Assembly: GCF_002863005.1 (NCBI RefSeq)
Contig: NZ_PKDG01000049.1
Coordinates: 1 to 64,000 of the forward strand
Direction: 5' to 3'
DNA length: 64,000 nucleotides
From: Pseudoxanthomonas sp.
Lineage (GTDB): Bacteria > Pseudomonadota > Gammaproteobacteria > Xanthomonadales > Xanthomonadaceae
Shown here: positions 28,163-36,842 of the stretch, piece after piece
How positions within the stretch are numbered: position 1 is the first letter of the stretch
How the letters are laid out: every line of letters begins with the position of its first letter
The notes under the pieces: model-generated
Database searches by the model: none
What the model saw: the letters and a program-made list of their open reading frames with translations, nothing else
What the model was told of the DNA's origin: nothing
Program-made: the position numbers and the translations under genes

Positions 28163-29338
28163 TCAGGCGTTCCCGTTGTGCGCGGGCGTGCCGTGGGCAA
28201 GCAGGCGTTCGCCGCGATACAGCTGTACCAGCCGGTTGAGCACCTGATCGAGGCCGGCGTGCGTCCGTACCGTCACGCGGGCGGCTTCACCCATGGCGGT
28301 GCGCCTGGCGCCATCCATGGCCGCCGCCTCCGCGAGGCACGTCGCCAGGGCGGCGCGGTCGCCGGGTTCGAACAGCCAGCCGTTCTCGCCGGGGCGCACG
28401 AAATCCTCGTTGCCGCTGATGCGGCTGGCGACCATCGGCAGGCCGGATGCCATCGATTCCAGCAAGGTGTTGGACAGGCCCTCGATGCGCGAGGTCAGCA
28501 CGCCGATGTTGCCTTCGGCCAAGGGGGCTTCGATGTCGTCGCGGTGGCCGGCGAAGGCGATGCGCGATTCCAGGCCGAGCGCACGCACACGCGCCTTGAG
28601 TTCGGCTTCCAGACGGCCGGTCCCGACCAGCAGCAGGCCGGCCGTGGGGTGGTCCTGCGCGATGTCGGAGAAGGCGTCGACCAGTAAGTTCAGGCCCTTT
28701 TCCGCCTCCAGCCGGCCGATGAACACGAAACGCGGCGGCAGGGCGCCGTCACGACGGATGCCGGCGAAGCGCGACGTGTCGACCGCGTTGGGCAGGGCGA
28801 CGATGCGCTCCGGCGGAATGCCGCGCGATTCCAGCGTGCGCGCGATGCGGCGGCTGATCGCCTGCCAGTGTTCGGTGCGTCGAAGCGCGCGCTGGGCGAG
28901 CGTGTCGACCAGGCCCGTGCGCGGCGCCAGCGTGCCCTTCTCGAGTTCCCACCAGCCGGACACCTTGGTCAGCACGCGAACGTCCAGCCATTGGCCCATC
29001 ACCGCGCAGATCGCGGCCATGCGGTGCGCGATGTGGACATGCCACGCGTCGTAGCGATGGCGGCGCGCATACAGGAAGGCGATCGTGCGCAGCCACAGCA
29101 ACGGACTGGCGAGCAGCGGCAGGCGCGGGAAGGCCAGCCGGCAGACGACCGCGCCATCCACGCGCTCGACGCGCGCGGGCGACGCATAGGGAAGGCGGGG
29201 TACGAGGATGGTGACGCGGTGTCCCCGCGCGCGAAGGCCGCGCGCCAGCGTACGGACCTGCGCCTCCGCGCCACCGCCCTTGTGCGCCGGATAGGCGGCT
29301 TCCATCACCATCAGCACGCGCAACGCGTCAGCGGACAT
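28163..29338 (-). CDS. GT4 family glycosyltransferase
   Basis: A 391-residue GT-B retaining glycosyltransferase. The N-terminal Rossmann half has VMEAAYPAHKGGGAEAQV and AWHVHIAHRM. The C-terminal half has FIGRLEAEKGLN, LLVGTGRLE and the nucleotide-sugar site SRIEGLSNTLLESMASGLP. The start is the ATG at 29338, preceded by GGAGGT at 6 nt spacing; it overlaps the stop of the upstream amidotransferase-like gene by 11 nt. Acceptor and donor sugars cannot be predicted. It should act on the cytoplasmic face on the lipid-linked repeat unit. Confidence 0.87.
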   Translation of the reverse strand: MSADALRVLMVMEAAYPAHKGGGAEAQVRTLARGLRARGHRVTILVPRLPYASPARVERVDGAVVCRLAFPRLPLLASPLLWLRTIAFLYARRHRYDAWHVHIAHRMAAICAVMGQWLDVRVLTKVSGWWELEKGTLAPRTGLVDTLAQRALRRTEHWQAISRRIARTLESRGIPPERIVALPNAVDTSRFAGIRRDGALPPRFVFIGRLEAEKGLNLLVDAFSDIAQDHPTAGLLLVGTGRLEAELKARVRALGLESRIAFAGHRDDIEAPLAEGNIGVLTSRIEGLSNTLLESMASGLPMVASRISGNEDFVRPGENGWLFEPGDRAALATCLAEAAAMDGARRTAMGEAARVTVRTHAGLDQVLNRLVQLYRGERLLAHGTPAHNGNA

Positions 29339-31115
29339 CCATGTACCTCCGCATCCACAGCTCCAGCACCAGCAGTTGCCAGAGCGCGTTGGAGTGGTCC
29401 CAGCCACCGGCCATGTGCAGGTCGACCAGGCGTTCGATGAAGGCCGGGTTCACCCAGCCGCGCTGGCGGGTGCACTCATCCAGCAGCACCTCGCGCACGC
29501 GCGCCTGCAGGGCAGGGTCTTCCTTCATCCATATGGCGATGGGCAAACCGAAGCCCTGCTTGCGCTTGCTCAGGATCTCCGCAGGCAGGATGTCGGCGAC
29601 CGCCTGCTTGAACAGATAACGCTTCTTCAGGCCGCGCACCTTGTAGTGCGCCGCCAGGCGCCCGCAGTAGTCGACCAGCGCGGGATCCAGGTACGGGAAG
29701 CGCACCGACACGCCGTGCTGGCGGCAGGCGCGATGGACCTTCACCAGGTCGTTCTGCGCGATGGCCATCAGCAGGTCCAGCCGCATGATCTGGTGCAGCG
29801 GTTCCGTGCGCGGACCGATGGCGTACACGCCACGCATGAAGTCCAGCGAGGCATCCTGCGGCACCTGCGCGCGGAAGGCGGGCGTCAGCAGTTCGCCGTA
29901 GAAATCCGAGGCGAAGGAGTCGTCGGTATAGAAGCGGTCCGGGTTCGGCAGCGAGCCACGGCGGGTGAAGTTCTGCACGCGGTTGAGCACGTGTACATGG
30001 CCGCCGCCGACGGTCTCGCCAATGGCGCGCGCGGCCGCCTTCAGCGGGGAAGGCAGCCGGTAGAACGCCTCCATCACCTTGTCCTTGGCGTAGCGCTGGT
30101 TGCCGCCGAAGATCTCGTCGCCGCCGTCGCCGCCCAGCATGGTCGCGAAACCCTGGCTGTGGCCGAGTTCGGCGCACGCCAGCGTGGGTACGGCCGAGGC
30201 ATTGCCGAAAGGCTGGTCGTAGGCATCGATCACCGAGTCCAGCAGGCCGAGCGCACGGTGGCGGTCGACCTTCGCCAGGTGCGGCTGTGCGCCACAGGCT
30301 TCGCTGGCCAGTCGCGCGAAATCCAGTTCGTCGTAACCGGCTTCGGGAAAGCCGATGGAGCAGCTGTGCACCTGCGATCCGCCCTGGCGCGCCAGGATGC
30401 TGACGATGCTGCTGCTGTCGGTGCCGCCGCTGAGGAAGCAGCCCCAGTCCCCATCCGATGAAGGACGGAAGTCCTGCACGGTCGCGATCATGCGGTCGCG
30501 CAGATCGTGCGCGAGCTGCGTGTCGGTGCCCTGCAGGTCGGCCGGATACTCCGGCAGGTAGTAGCGCGTGCTGCCGTCAGCGCCGGCATCGAGCGTGAGC
30601 ACGCAGCCCGGCTCGACGCGACGGATGTCGCGATGGATGGTCAGCGGCGCCGGGATGCAGGTGAAGTTGAGGTAGTGGTAGACCGCCGTCAGGTCGACCT
30701 CATTGCCGACGCCCGGGGCGTCGAGCAACAGGCGCAGATCGGTGGCGACGGCGAAATGGCCGTCGCGGCGGTACCAGAACAGCGGCAGCGATCCGAAGTG
30801 GTCGGTGAACGCGGTGAGTCCGGCGGGGCCGGCCTGCCAGCTGGCGCAGGCGAAGCGACCACGCCAGTGGCGCTGCGGCGCCGTCGCCGTACCGGCGGCA
30901 GCCTCCTCGAGATCGCCCGAGATCAGGTCGGCGATCGCCAGCCAGTGACGGCCGTCGGCGTGCCGGCCATGCCGCACCCCGGCGGTCGTGGCCACCTGCA
31001 GCGTTCCGCCACCCACGTCCCGCACCTGCAGGCCGGGCTTGGTCGCCAGCCAGGCAGCGGCCTGCGGCCCGCTGGCCAGGATGAAGTCTTCGCAGAGCGA
31101 ACCGGCGGAGCTCAT
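29328..31115 (-). CDS. Asparagine-synthase-like protein lacking the glutaminase Cys
   Basis: A 595-residue protein with a recognisable AsnB synthetase half: PP-loop SGGTDSS (near residue 225), LGGDGGDEIFGG, and KRKQGFGLPIAIWMK. The N-terminal glutaminase-like half starts MSSAGSLCED instead of MCG, so Cys2 is absent, and the FNGEIYN/SDTE motifs are missing. It should be unable to hydrolyse glutamine and may use free ammonia, another amine or a different nucleophile in an ATP-dependent (adenylating) reaction. Beta-lactam synthetase and similar enzymes show that this fold can be reused in this way. ATG 31115 overlaps the upstream TGA by 4 nt. It lies one gene from an intact AsnB paralogue, so the locus carries two different AsnB-type activities. 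Confidence 0.8.
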   Translation of the reverse strand: MSSAGSLCEDFILASGPQAAAWLATKPGLQVRDVGGGTLQVATTAGVRHGRHADGRHWLAIADLISGDLEEAAAGTATAPQRHWRGRFACASWQAGPAGLTAFTDHFGSLPLFWYRRDGHFAVATDLRLLLDAPGVGNEVDLTAVYHYLNFTCIPAPLTIHRDIRRVEPGCVLTLDAGADGSTRYYLPEYPADLQGTDTQLAHDLRDRMIATVQDFRPSSDGDWGCFLSGGTDSSSIVSILARQGGSQVHSCSIGFPEAGYDELDFARLASEACGAQPHLAKVDRHRALGLLDSVIDAYDQPFGNASAVPTLACAELGHSQGFATMLGGDGGDEIFGGNQRYAKDKVMEAFYRLPSPLKAAARAIGETVGGGHVHVLNRVQNFTRRGSLPNPDRFYTDDSFASDFYGELLTPAFRAQVPQDASLDFMRGVYAIGPRTEPLHQIMRLDLLMAIAQNDLVKVHRACRQHGVSVRFPYLDPALVDYCGRLAAHYKVRGLKKRYLFKQAVADILPAEILSKRKQGFGLPIAIWMKEDPALQARVREVLLDECTRQRGWVNPAFIERLVDLHMAGGWDHSNALWQLLVLELWMRRYMDVR

Positions 31116-32284
31116 GCGTCGTCCCGTGCTGAGCCGATGGGCGACAGCGGAACGGCGCCGGCGTCGGTGGCCGGTGCCTGCAGGCAGCGGTCGTAGACGC
31201 GGGTCGTCGATCGCACCAGCTGCTCCACCGAATAGCGCTGGCGCGCCACCTGGGCCGCCTGTTGCGACAGCCGCTGGCGCAATGCCGCGTCCGTGCCGAG
31301 CGACTGCAGGCAACGCGCGAGCGCTTCGGCGTCGTCGCTGGGGAACAGCAGGCCGGTCGCGTCGTCCTCCACCAGCTCGGGATTGCCGCCTACGTCCGAG
31401 GCGATCACCGGGCAGCCGGCCGCCATGGCTTCCATGAGAACGTTCGACATGCCTTCGTACGAAGAGGGGAGGATCAGGAAATCGGCGGATTGCATCAGGG
31501 CGGCAGTGTCCTTGCGTTCGCCTAGGAAACGTACATCGGCGTCCAGACCGGCCGCCTCGCGCATCGCGTCGATGTCGCCGCGCAACGGTCCGTTGCCGGC
31601 CAGCGCCACCCAGGGGCGTTCATCCGCGGGAAGGCGGGCGAGGGCGCGCATCAGGCAGGCCAGGTTCTTTTCTTTCACCAGCCGGCCGACGAACAACGCG
31701 AAAGGACGGTCCGCCGGCGCGCCGATGGCCTGGCGCAGGGCCTCGCGCTGGCCGATGGGCAGGGGCTCGGGGGGCAGCATGCCGTTCGGCACCACGTCGA
31801 TCCGCGCCAGCGGCACGCCCGCCCGCTGGGCCGCGGCGACTGCGCCGGCTCGCGCATTCGCGATCACCGCCGCCGAGCGCGACAGGATGAAGCGCTTGAT
31901 GCGCCAGAAGCGTTCGGATTCGTCCAGGTACAGGCCGCGGATCGACGCCACCATGGGCGGCCGCGGACGCGCGAGCCAGCCGGACACGATCGTCCACAGT
32001 TCCGCCGTCAGCGAGAACGCGTGGACCAGGTCGTAGCGCTGGCGGCGCAACAGCGCCGCGTAGGCCAGCACGAAGCGCAGGTCCAGCCGGCCACGCTTGG
32101 GAATGTGGTGCACCACGATGCCCTGCGCGCGCAGGTCGCGGACCAGGAACGACTCCTTGCGGAAGAACACGAGTTCCGCCTGCCACTGGCGACGGTCCAG
32201 GCCGCCGAGCAGGTAGGTGATCTGGCGCTGGCTGCCGCCCACTTCCATCTCGTCGCTTACCACCAGCAGCTTCCTAGGACGCAT
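31112..32284 (-). CDS. GT4 family glycosyltransferase
   Basis: A 390-residue GT-B glycosyltransferase: VVSDEMEVGGSQRQ near the N-terminus, FVGRLVKEKNL, ALAGNGPLRG and the C-terminal donor-site motif SSYEGMSNVLMEAMAAGCP. ATG 32284 is preferred because GGAGGG lies about 8 nt upstream; a GTG nine nt earlier is in frame. The start overlaps the upstream GT4 gene by 11 nt, and the end overlaps the AsnB-like gene by 4 nt. Sugar specificity is unknown. Confidence 0.87.
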   Translation of the reverse strand: MRPRKLLVVSDEMEVGGSQRQITYLLGGLDRRQWQAELVFFRKESFLVRDLRAQGIVVHHIPKRGRLDLRFVLAYAALLRRQRYDLVHAFSLTAELWTIVSGWLARPRPPMVASIRGLYLDESERFWRIKRFILSRSAAVIANARAGAVAAAQRAGVPLARIDVVPNGMLPPEPLPIGQREALRQAIGAPADRPFALFVGRLVKEKNLACLMRALARLPADERPWVALAGNGPLRGDIDAMREAAGLDADVRFLGERKDTAALMQSADFLILPSSYEGMSNVLMEAMAAGCPVIASDVGGNPELVEDDATGLLFPSDDAEALARCLQSLGTDAALRQRLSQQAAQVARQRYSVEQLVRSTTRVYDRCLQAPATDAGAVPLSPIGSARDDA

Positions 32285-33506
32285 GTGCGACACCCTCCAT
32301 CAGGTCCTGCAAGCGGCGTGCCTCCTTGCGCGCGTCGAACTCGCGCTCGACCTTGGCACGGGCTCCAGCGACGACCTGCCGTCGCAGGTCGGCATCTTCC
32401 AGCAGGCGCTGCATGGCATCGGCCAGGGCGGCCGGCTGCTTTTCGTCCACCAGCAGGCCGGTGGCTTCGTGCTCGACCAGCTCGGGAATACCGGACACGC
32501 GCGTGCTGACGACCGGGCAGCCGGTGGCCATGGCTTCCATCAGCGCCACCGGGATGCCGTCGCGGTTGCCGTCGGGCGCCACTTCGGAAGGCAGCACGAA
32601 CAATGCCGCCTCGCCCATCCAGCGGCGCACGACGTCCTGTGGCTGCGCACCGCAGAACTCGATCCTGTCGGCCACGCCGCGGGCCTGCGCGAGCGCGCGC
32701 AGCGACGCATCCAGCGGGCCGGACCCCAGCAGGCGGCACTGGAAGTCGACGCCGCGCGCCTGCAACAGGGCGAGCGCTTCCACCAGCGTGGCGAAGCCCT
32801 TGATCGGGTCGAGCCGGCCGACGGTGAGGATCTGGTGCGGCAGGCGGCCGTCCGGCTGCCAGGGATTGGCGCGCAGGTCGACGCCGCAATGGATCACATG
32901 CAGCTTGTCACGCGCCTGCGCGGTCTCGCGTTCGCTCAGCCATTCCACGTTGAAGCGCGAAATCGTGACGGCGACGGCGGCATCCTGGATCTTGCGCGCG
33001 ATCAGTTGCCGTTCGATGAAGATGTCGTGCGCGTGGCAGGTGAAACCGAACGGCACGTCCAGGACGCGCGACAGCGTCCAGGCGGCGGTAGACGGGTAGG
33101 TCGCCCAGTGCGCGTGCAGGACCTGCGGCTTGAAACCGTGCAGCCAGTCCACGTGCTCCAGCCCGCGCAGCCAGGCGGCGAGCGATTTGGCCAGCACCGA
33201 GGGCGAACGCCAACTGTCGGCAACGACGCTGCCGAGGGTAGCGATGACGGCGCCGGGATTGCGCAGGAGGGCCTTTGTCGCCTCCCACAGTGCATGCAGC
33301 GGCGAACGCGGATGCCGCACGCGGTCCATCAGGGCCTGCGCATCGGCCTGCACCAGCGTCTCCGACGGCTTCTTCAGCGAGATGATCCGTACGTCGACGC
33401 CGTTCTCGATCAGTGCGCTGATCTCGCGGACGATGAACGTCTCCGACCAGCAGGGAAACAACGACACCACGTACACGGCGCGTTGCAGGGGAGGGTGGGC
33501 GGTCAT
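32274..33506 (-). CDS. GT4 family glycosyltransferase (WcaL-like)
   Basis: A 410-residue GT-B glycosyltransferase beginning with SLFPCWSETFIVREI, a motif typical of colanic-acid WcaL-like enzymes. It also shows HAHWATYPSTAAW, CHAHDIF, TVGRLDPIKGF and SGIPELVEHEATG. EVAPDGNRDGIPVALMEAM forms the donor-binding loop. The start ATG overlaps the stop of the upstream GT2 gene by 4 nt. It probably adds one sugar of the exopolysaccharide repeat in the cytoplasm. Confidence 0.87.
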   Translation of the reverse strand: MTAHPPLQRAVYVVSLFPCWSETFIVREISALIENGVDVRIISLKKPSETLVQADAQALMDRVRHPRSPLHALWEATKALLRNPGAVIATLGSVVADSWRSPSVLAKSLAAWLRGLEHVDWLHGFKPQVLHAHWATYPSTAAWTLSRVLDVPFGFTCHAHDIFIERQLIARKIQDAAVAVTISRFNVEWLSERETAQARDKLHVIHCGVDLRANPWQPDGRLPHQILTVGRLDPIKGFATLVEALALLQARGVDFQCRLLGSGPLDASLRALAQARGVADRIEFCGAQPQDVVRRWMGEAALFVLPSEVAPDGNRDGIPVALMEAMATGCPVVSTRVSGIPELVEHEATGLLVDEKQPAALADAMQRLLEDADLRRQVVAGARAKVEREFDARKEARRLQDLMEGVAHAS

Positions 33507-34651
33507 CGGCGAACGTCTTCCAGTCGGGTGGTCTGCCAGAGGTGCGCCTCGGGATCGCGCAGGTAGTCCGCGAGGGCGAGCATGGCACTGGTATTGAGGC
33601 TGAGGAACGCAACGGCCAGGCGCACCGGCAGCAGCGTCGCCAGTCGCGGCCAGCCGCGACCGAGCACGGCGATGGCGTAGCCGGACAGCTGCAACGCGAG
33701 CAGCAGCGGATAGAGCATGCCGCCTCGCAGCGCCAGCGCGACGTTCGCCAACAGTGCGAGCGCGAGCAGCCATGGCGCGAGCAGGCGCAGCCACTTGTGG
33801 CCCCACAGCCGCCAGGCGAGCGGGTGAGCGCCCGGGATGGCCAGCGCAGGTTGCAGGTGGATCAGCTGGAAGTTTCCGGCCAGCGTGCGCCGCTTGCGGC
33901 GTTCCTCGTCGGCGGGATTGGCCGGTGTGCGGTCGAAGGCCTGGGCCTCGGGCACGAACACGGTGCGGTATCCCGCACGGGCGATGCCCAGCGGGATCCA
34001 CATGTCGTCCAGCACGATGCCGCCCGGGATGGCGGGGATCAGCGTGCGACGTGCGGCGTACAGCGCGCCGGTGGCGCCCACCAGCGAACCGCTGGCGCTT
34101 TCCAGCCGCCGGATCGCCTTCTCGTAGCGCCAGTAGGCGTCCACGCCCTTGCCGTAGCCATCGCCGGCTTCCAGCACGAGTTCGCCGCTCGCCGCCCCGA
34201 CCGTGGGATCCGCCAGTACCGAGGCGAGCGCGCGCGCCGCAGCGGGATCGATGCGCTGGCGCACATCGTTGAACAGCACGATGTCCGCATCGAGCAGCGG
34301 CACCACGTTGCCCAGGCAGGCCGACTTGCCGCGCCGCTCGCCGAAGGCGAATACGCGGATGCGTTGCGGATCCCGTTGTGCCGCGAACCGGTCGCTGCCG
34401 TCCGTGCAGCCATCGCACGCCACGTTGATGCGCAGGCGGTCGTGCGGGTAGTCGAGCGCCAGCAGGTTGTCCAGTTTCGCGGGCAGCTCGCGCATGCCGT
34501 TGTGCACCACCAGCAGCACGTCGATCATGGGCAGCGCGGCCGCGGCGTGGACCGGGCGCGGCCGGACGCGGGCCAGCAATGCCATCAGCAGCGGATAGCC
34601 TGCGTACGCGAACGCCACCAGGGCCAGCGATGCCCAGAACAGCAGGGTCAT
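33503..34651 (-). CDS. GT2 family membrane glycosyltransferase
   Basis: A 382-residue inverting GT-A enzyme. One N-terminal transmembrane helix (about residues 2-25) is followed by a catalytic domain with VVHNGMRELP, NVACDGCTDGS, and a metal-site-like LFNDV (DXD position reads N-D). A GGIVLDDMWIP segment near 215 and three to four C-terminal hydrophobic segments follow. The architecture is that of a membrane-embedded processive or lipid-linked sugar transferase. ATG 34651 overlaps the deacetylase stop by 4 nt. Confidence 0.83.
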   Translation of the reverse strand: MTLLFWASLALVAFAYAGYPLLMALLARVRPRPVHAAAALPMIDVLLVVHNGMRELPAKLDNLLALDYPHDRLRINVACDGCTDGSDRFAAQRDPQRIRVFAFGERRGKSACLGNVVPLLDADIVLFNDVRQRIDPAAARALASVLADPTVGAASGELVLEAGDGYGKGVDAYWRYEKAIRRLESASGSLVGATGALYAARRTLIPAIPGGIVLDDMWIPLGIARAGYRTVFVPEAQAFDRTPANPADEERRKRRTLAGNFQLIHLQPALAIPGAHPLAWRLWGHKWLRLLAPWLLALALLANVALALRGGMLYPLLLALQLSGYAIAVLGRGWPRLATLLPVRLAVAFLSLNTSAMLALADYLRDPEAHLWQTTRLEDVRR

Positions 34652-35457
34652 GCGCGCCGTCCCAGCACGCCGAGGGCACCGGCACGCAGGCGCTCGTAAC
34701 CGGTGTCGCCGAGCATGCGCTTGGCGAGCGCCAGGCCCCGGTAGCGCAACCGCTCGTGGCCGATGGCCACCGGGTCGCGCCGGATCCAGCGCTGGAAGGT
34801 CACATGCCGCGTCGCCGCCGTCATCGCCATGCGGGGAAGCGGGCCCGTAGCGCCATCCGCGGCGGCGAGCACGCCGGGTTCCGACGAAAGCACGTGCGTG
34901 TAGCCGCACTCCCGTGCGATCGGTAGCAGGTCCTTCGGCATGCGGCCGCCGGGCGGTGCCAGCAGCGTGACCGGCGTGCCGATGCGCTGTTCGATCTCTT
35001 CGCGCGCGGCGGTCAGCGTCTGTCGAAGGCGGTGTGCATCGAGCTGGGTGAGGTAGACGTGGTCATAGCCATGCGACTGGATCGACATGCCCGCATCCGC
35101 CATCTCCCGCAGCTGGCGCCAGTTGAGGAAGCCGGGGGTGCCGACCGTGGCGGGATTGATGAAGAAGTCGGCGGTGATGCCGTGGCGCGACAACAGCGGC
35201 AGCGCGAGCGCGTGGTTGCTGGCGTGGCCGTCGTCGAACGTGACCAGTACGCGCGCCTGCGAGGTGCCGTCCAGCAACGCGGCGGCGCTGCTGCCACCCC
35301 CCGCGGCCGCCACTTCGCGCATCTGTTCGTCGAACTCGTCCACCGCGAGCGTGTAGTGCGGATCCTGCCCGTCGGGCACGGCGCCGGTATGCAACGCGTG
35401 GTACATCAGCGCGACGACGGGGCCGGGTTCCACGGCTGGCGGGGTGGGGAGCGGCAT
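34648..35457 (-). CDS. Polysaccharide deacetylase (NodB/CE4 family)
   Basis: A 269-residue CE4-type protein. MYHAL lies near the N-terminus, motif 1 is TFDDGHASN, motif 2 SHGYDHVYL (paired His ligands), and motif 3 LAPPGGR. No signal peptide is evident, so it may act in the cytoplasm or be exported otherwise; related XrtA-locus deacetylases are similarly short. The expected role is N- or O-deacetylation of the EPS repeat unit. It follows the outer-membrane barrel gene by 9 nt. Confidence 0.85.
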   Translation of the reverse strand: MPLPTPPAVEPGPVVALMYHALHTGAVPDGQDPHYTLAVDEFDEQMREVAAAGGGSSAAALLDGTSQARVLVTFDDGHASNHALALPLLSRHGITADFFINPATVGTPGFLNWRQLREMADAGMSIQSHGYDHVYLTQLDAHRLRQTLTAAREEIEQRIGTPVTLLAPPGGRMPKDLLPIARECGYTHVLSSEPGVLAAADGATGPLPRMAMTAATRHVTFQRWIRRDPVAIGHERLRYRGLALAKRMLGDTGYERLRAGALGVLGRRA

Positions 35458-35466
35458 GGCGCGGCG

Positions 35467-36819
35467 TCAGCGGTAGAACGTGACCGACAGGGCCACGACG
35501 TTCTCGACATAGTCCTGGCTGCTGATCGAGCTGTTGCGCTTGCGGTGCAGGTAGTCGACCTGCGCGCCCCAATGACGGCTGAAGCGCATCGCCAGGCCGG
35601 TGCCGAGGATGGTGTCTGTATCGTCGCGGTCGATATTGGTGAACTCGCGCTTGTAGCGCTGCGCCACGCCGGTCAGGCTCAGGCGCGCGGTCAGGCCGTA
35701 ACGTGCGGAGACCGAGATGCCGGAGTTGTCGGCGTCGAAGCTCTCGTCGCGGAGGTAGCGCAGTTGTTCGACGTAGGGTTCGGCCAGCAGCGTCAGGCGC
35801 TCGCCGGTGAACTCGTATCCCATGCTCGCGCGCTTCTGCTTGAAGGTGTCCGGGATGATCTGCAGGTTCGGATCGCCCGGCTGGCCGACGCCCGGACCGC
35901 CAGGGGTGCCCGGATCCGTGGGTTCGCCCGGCGCACCCACGCGCTGGATCAGGTCCTGCGAGGCGTCGCCGAACTGGTAGCTGGCCCGCGCGCTCAGCTG
36001 GCTGCGCGGCGCGACCTGCCAGCCTGCATAGCCGCGGAACAGCGCGCTGGACGTGCCATCCGCACCTTCCGGCTTCAGCCGCGAATAACCTGCGCTGACG
36101 TCGAGATTGAGCTTGGACAGTTCGCTCAGGTAGGTGACATAGGCGTCGTAGCGCTTGTAGTTGTAGAACTCGGAGATGGTGTCGTACTCGGTCTGCCCGG
36201 CCTCGAGGTTGAATACCAGCGTGTCGGTGGTGCTCAGGGGGCGCAGCAGGCGCGCCGCGGCCGAGTAGCGATCGCTGTTGAACGTCTCGGTCTCTTCCGC
36301 CCAGCTGTTGGTGTAGCGGAGGTCCAGCACGCCGCGCATCGTCTCGCCGAAACGGGCCATCAGCGTCGGGCCTGCTTCGAAGACGTTGATCTTCTGCTGG
36401 TTGCCGGGAGTGAACGCGGCCAGCGAGTCCACCGACTGCTCGCTGAGGGAATCGCGGGCGTAGAAGGTCAGGCGCTCGGGCAGCAGCGTCCATTCCAGCT
36501 CGCCGGTGAACTCGCCGCGGGTATCGTCCTGGTAGACATCGTCCATGTAGTCCAGGTACTGCACGTTGCCGCGCAGCCGGGTGGTGAGCACCGAGCTGTC
36601 GTGGGTCAGGTCGAACCTGACCTGCGGCGAGAGGATGTCCTCGCTGATCTCGTTCGCTGCCTGCAGCACGATGTTGTCGCTATGCATGTAGCGCATGCTG
36701 ACGTCGTAATCCAGGCGCGCGGCCTGCGCACCGAACGGCAAGGCGGCCGCGAGTGCGGCGCACAGGATGCGCCGGCGCGTGGACAGGGTACGGTGGAGGC
36801 TGTGGCGGGACGTGGTCAT
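35467..36819 (-). CDS. Outer-membrane beta-barrel of the EPS locus
   Basis: A 450-residue protein with an Arg-rich n-region and signal peptide ending PFGAQA-A (about residue 33). Alternating amphipathic strands follow throughout (MRYMHSDNIVLQ, RLRGNVQYLDYMDD, SARYGLTARLSL, RYKREFTNIDRDD), and it ends in an aromatic-rich strand VALSVTFYR. It resembles the barrel proteins seen in exosortase A exopolysaccharide loci (TIGR03016/BBP2-like, by recall). Residues near 295-315 form a Gly/Pro-rich insert (PGEPTDPGTPGGPGVG), probably an external loop. It likely helps the glycan through or onto the outer membrane. It lies 23 nt after the kinase-like gene. Confidence 0.8.
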   Translation of the reverse strand: MTTSRHSLHRTLSTRRRILCAALAAALPFGAQAARLDYDVSMRYMHSDNIVLQAANEISEDILSPQVRFDLTHDSSVLTTRLRGNVQYLDYMDDVYQDDTRGEFTGELEWTLLPERLTFYARDSLSEQSVDSLAAFTPGNQQKINVFEAGPTLMARFGETMRGVLDLRYTNSWAEETETFNSDRYSAAARLLRPLSTTDTLVFNLEAGQTEYDTISEFYNYKRYDAYVTYLSELSKLNLDVSAGYSRLKPEGADGTSSALFRGYAGWQVAPRSQLSARASYQFGDASQDLIQRVGAPGEPTDPGTPGGPGVGQPGDPNLQIIPDTFKQKRASMGYEFTGERLTLLAEPYVEQLRYLRDESFDADNSGISVSARYGLTARLSLTGVAQRYKREFTNIDRDDTDTILGTGLAMRFSRHWGAQVDYLHRKRNSSISSQDYVENVVALSVTFYR

Positions 36820-36842
36820 GGTTTCTTCCGTGCGCAGGTGGG

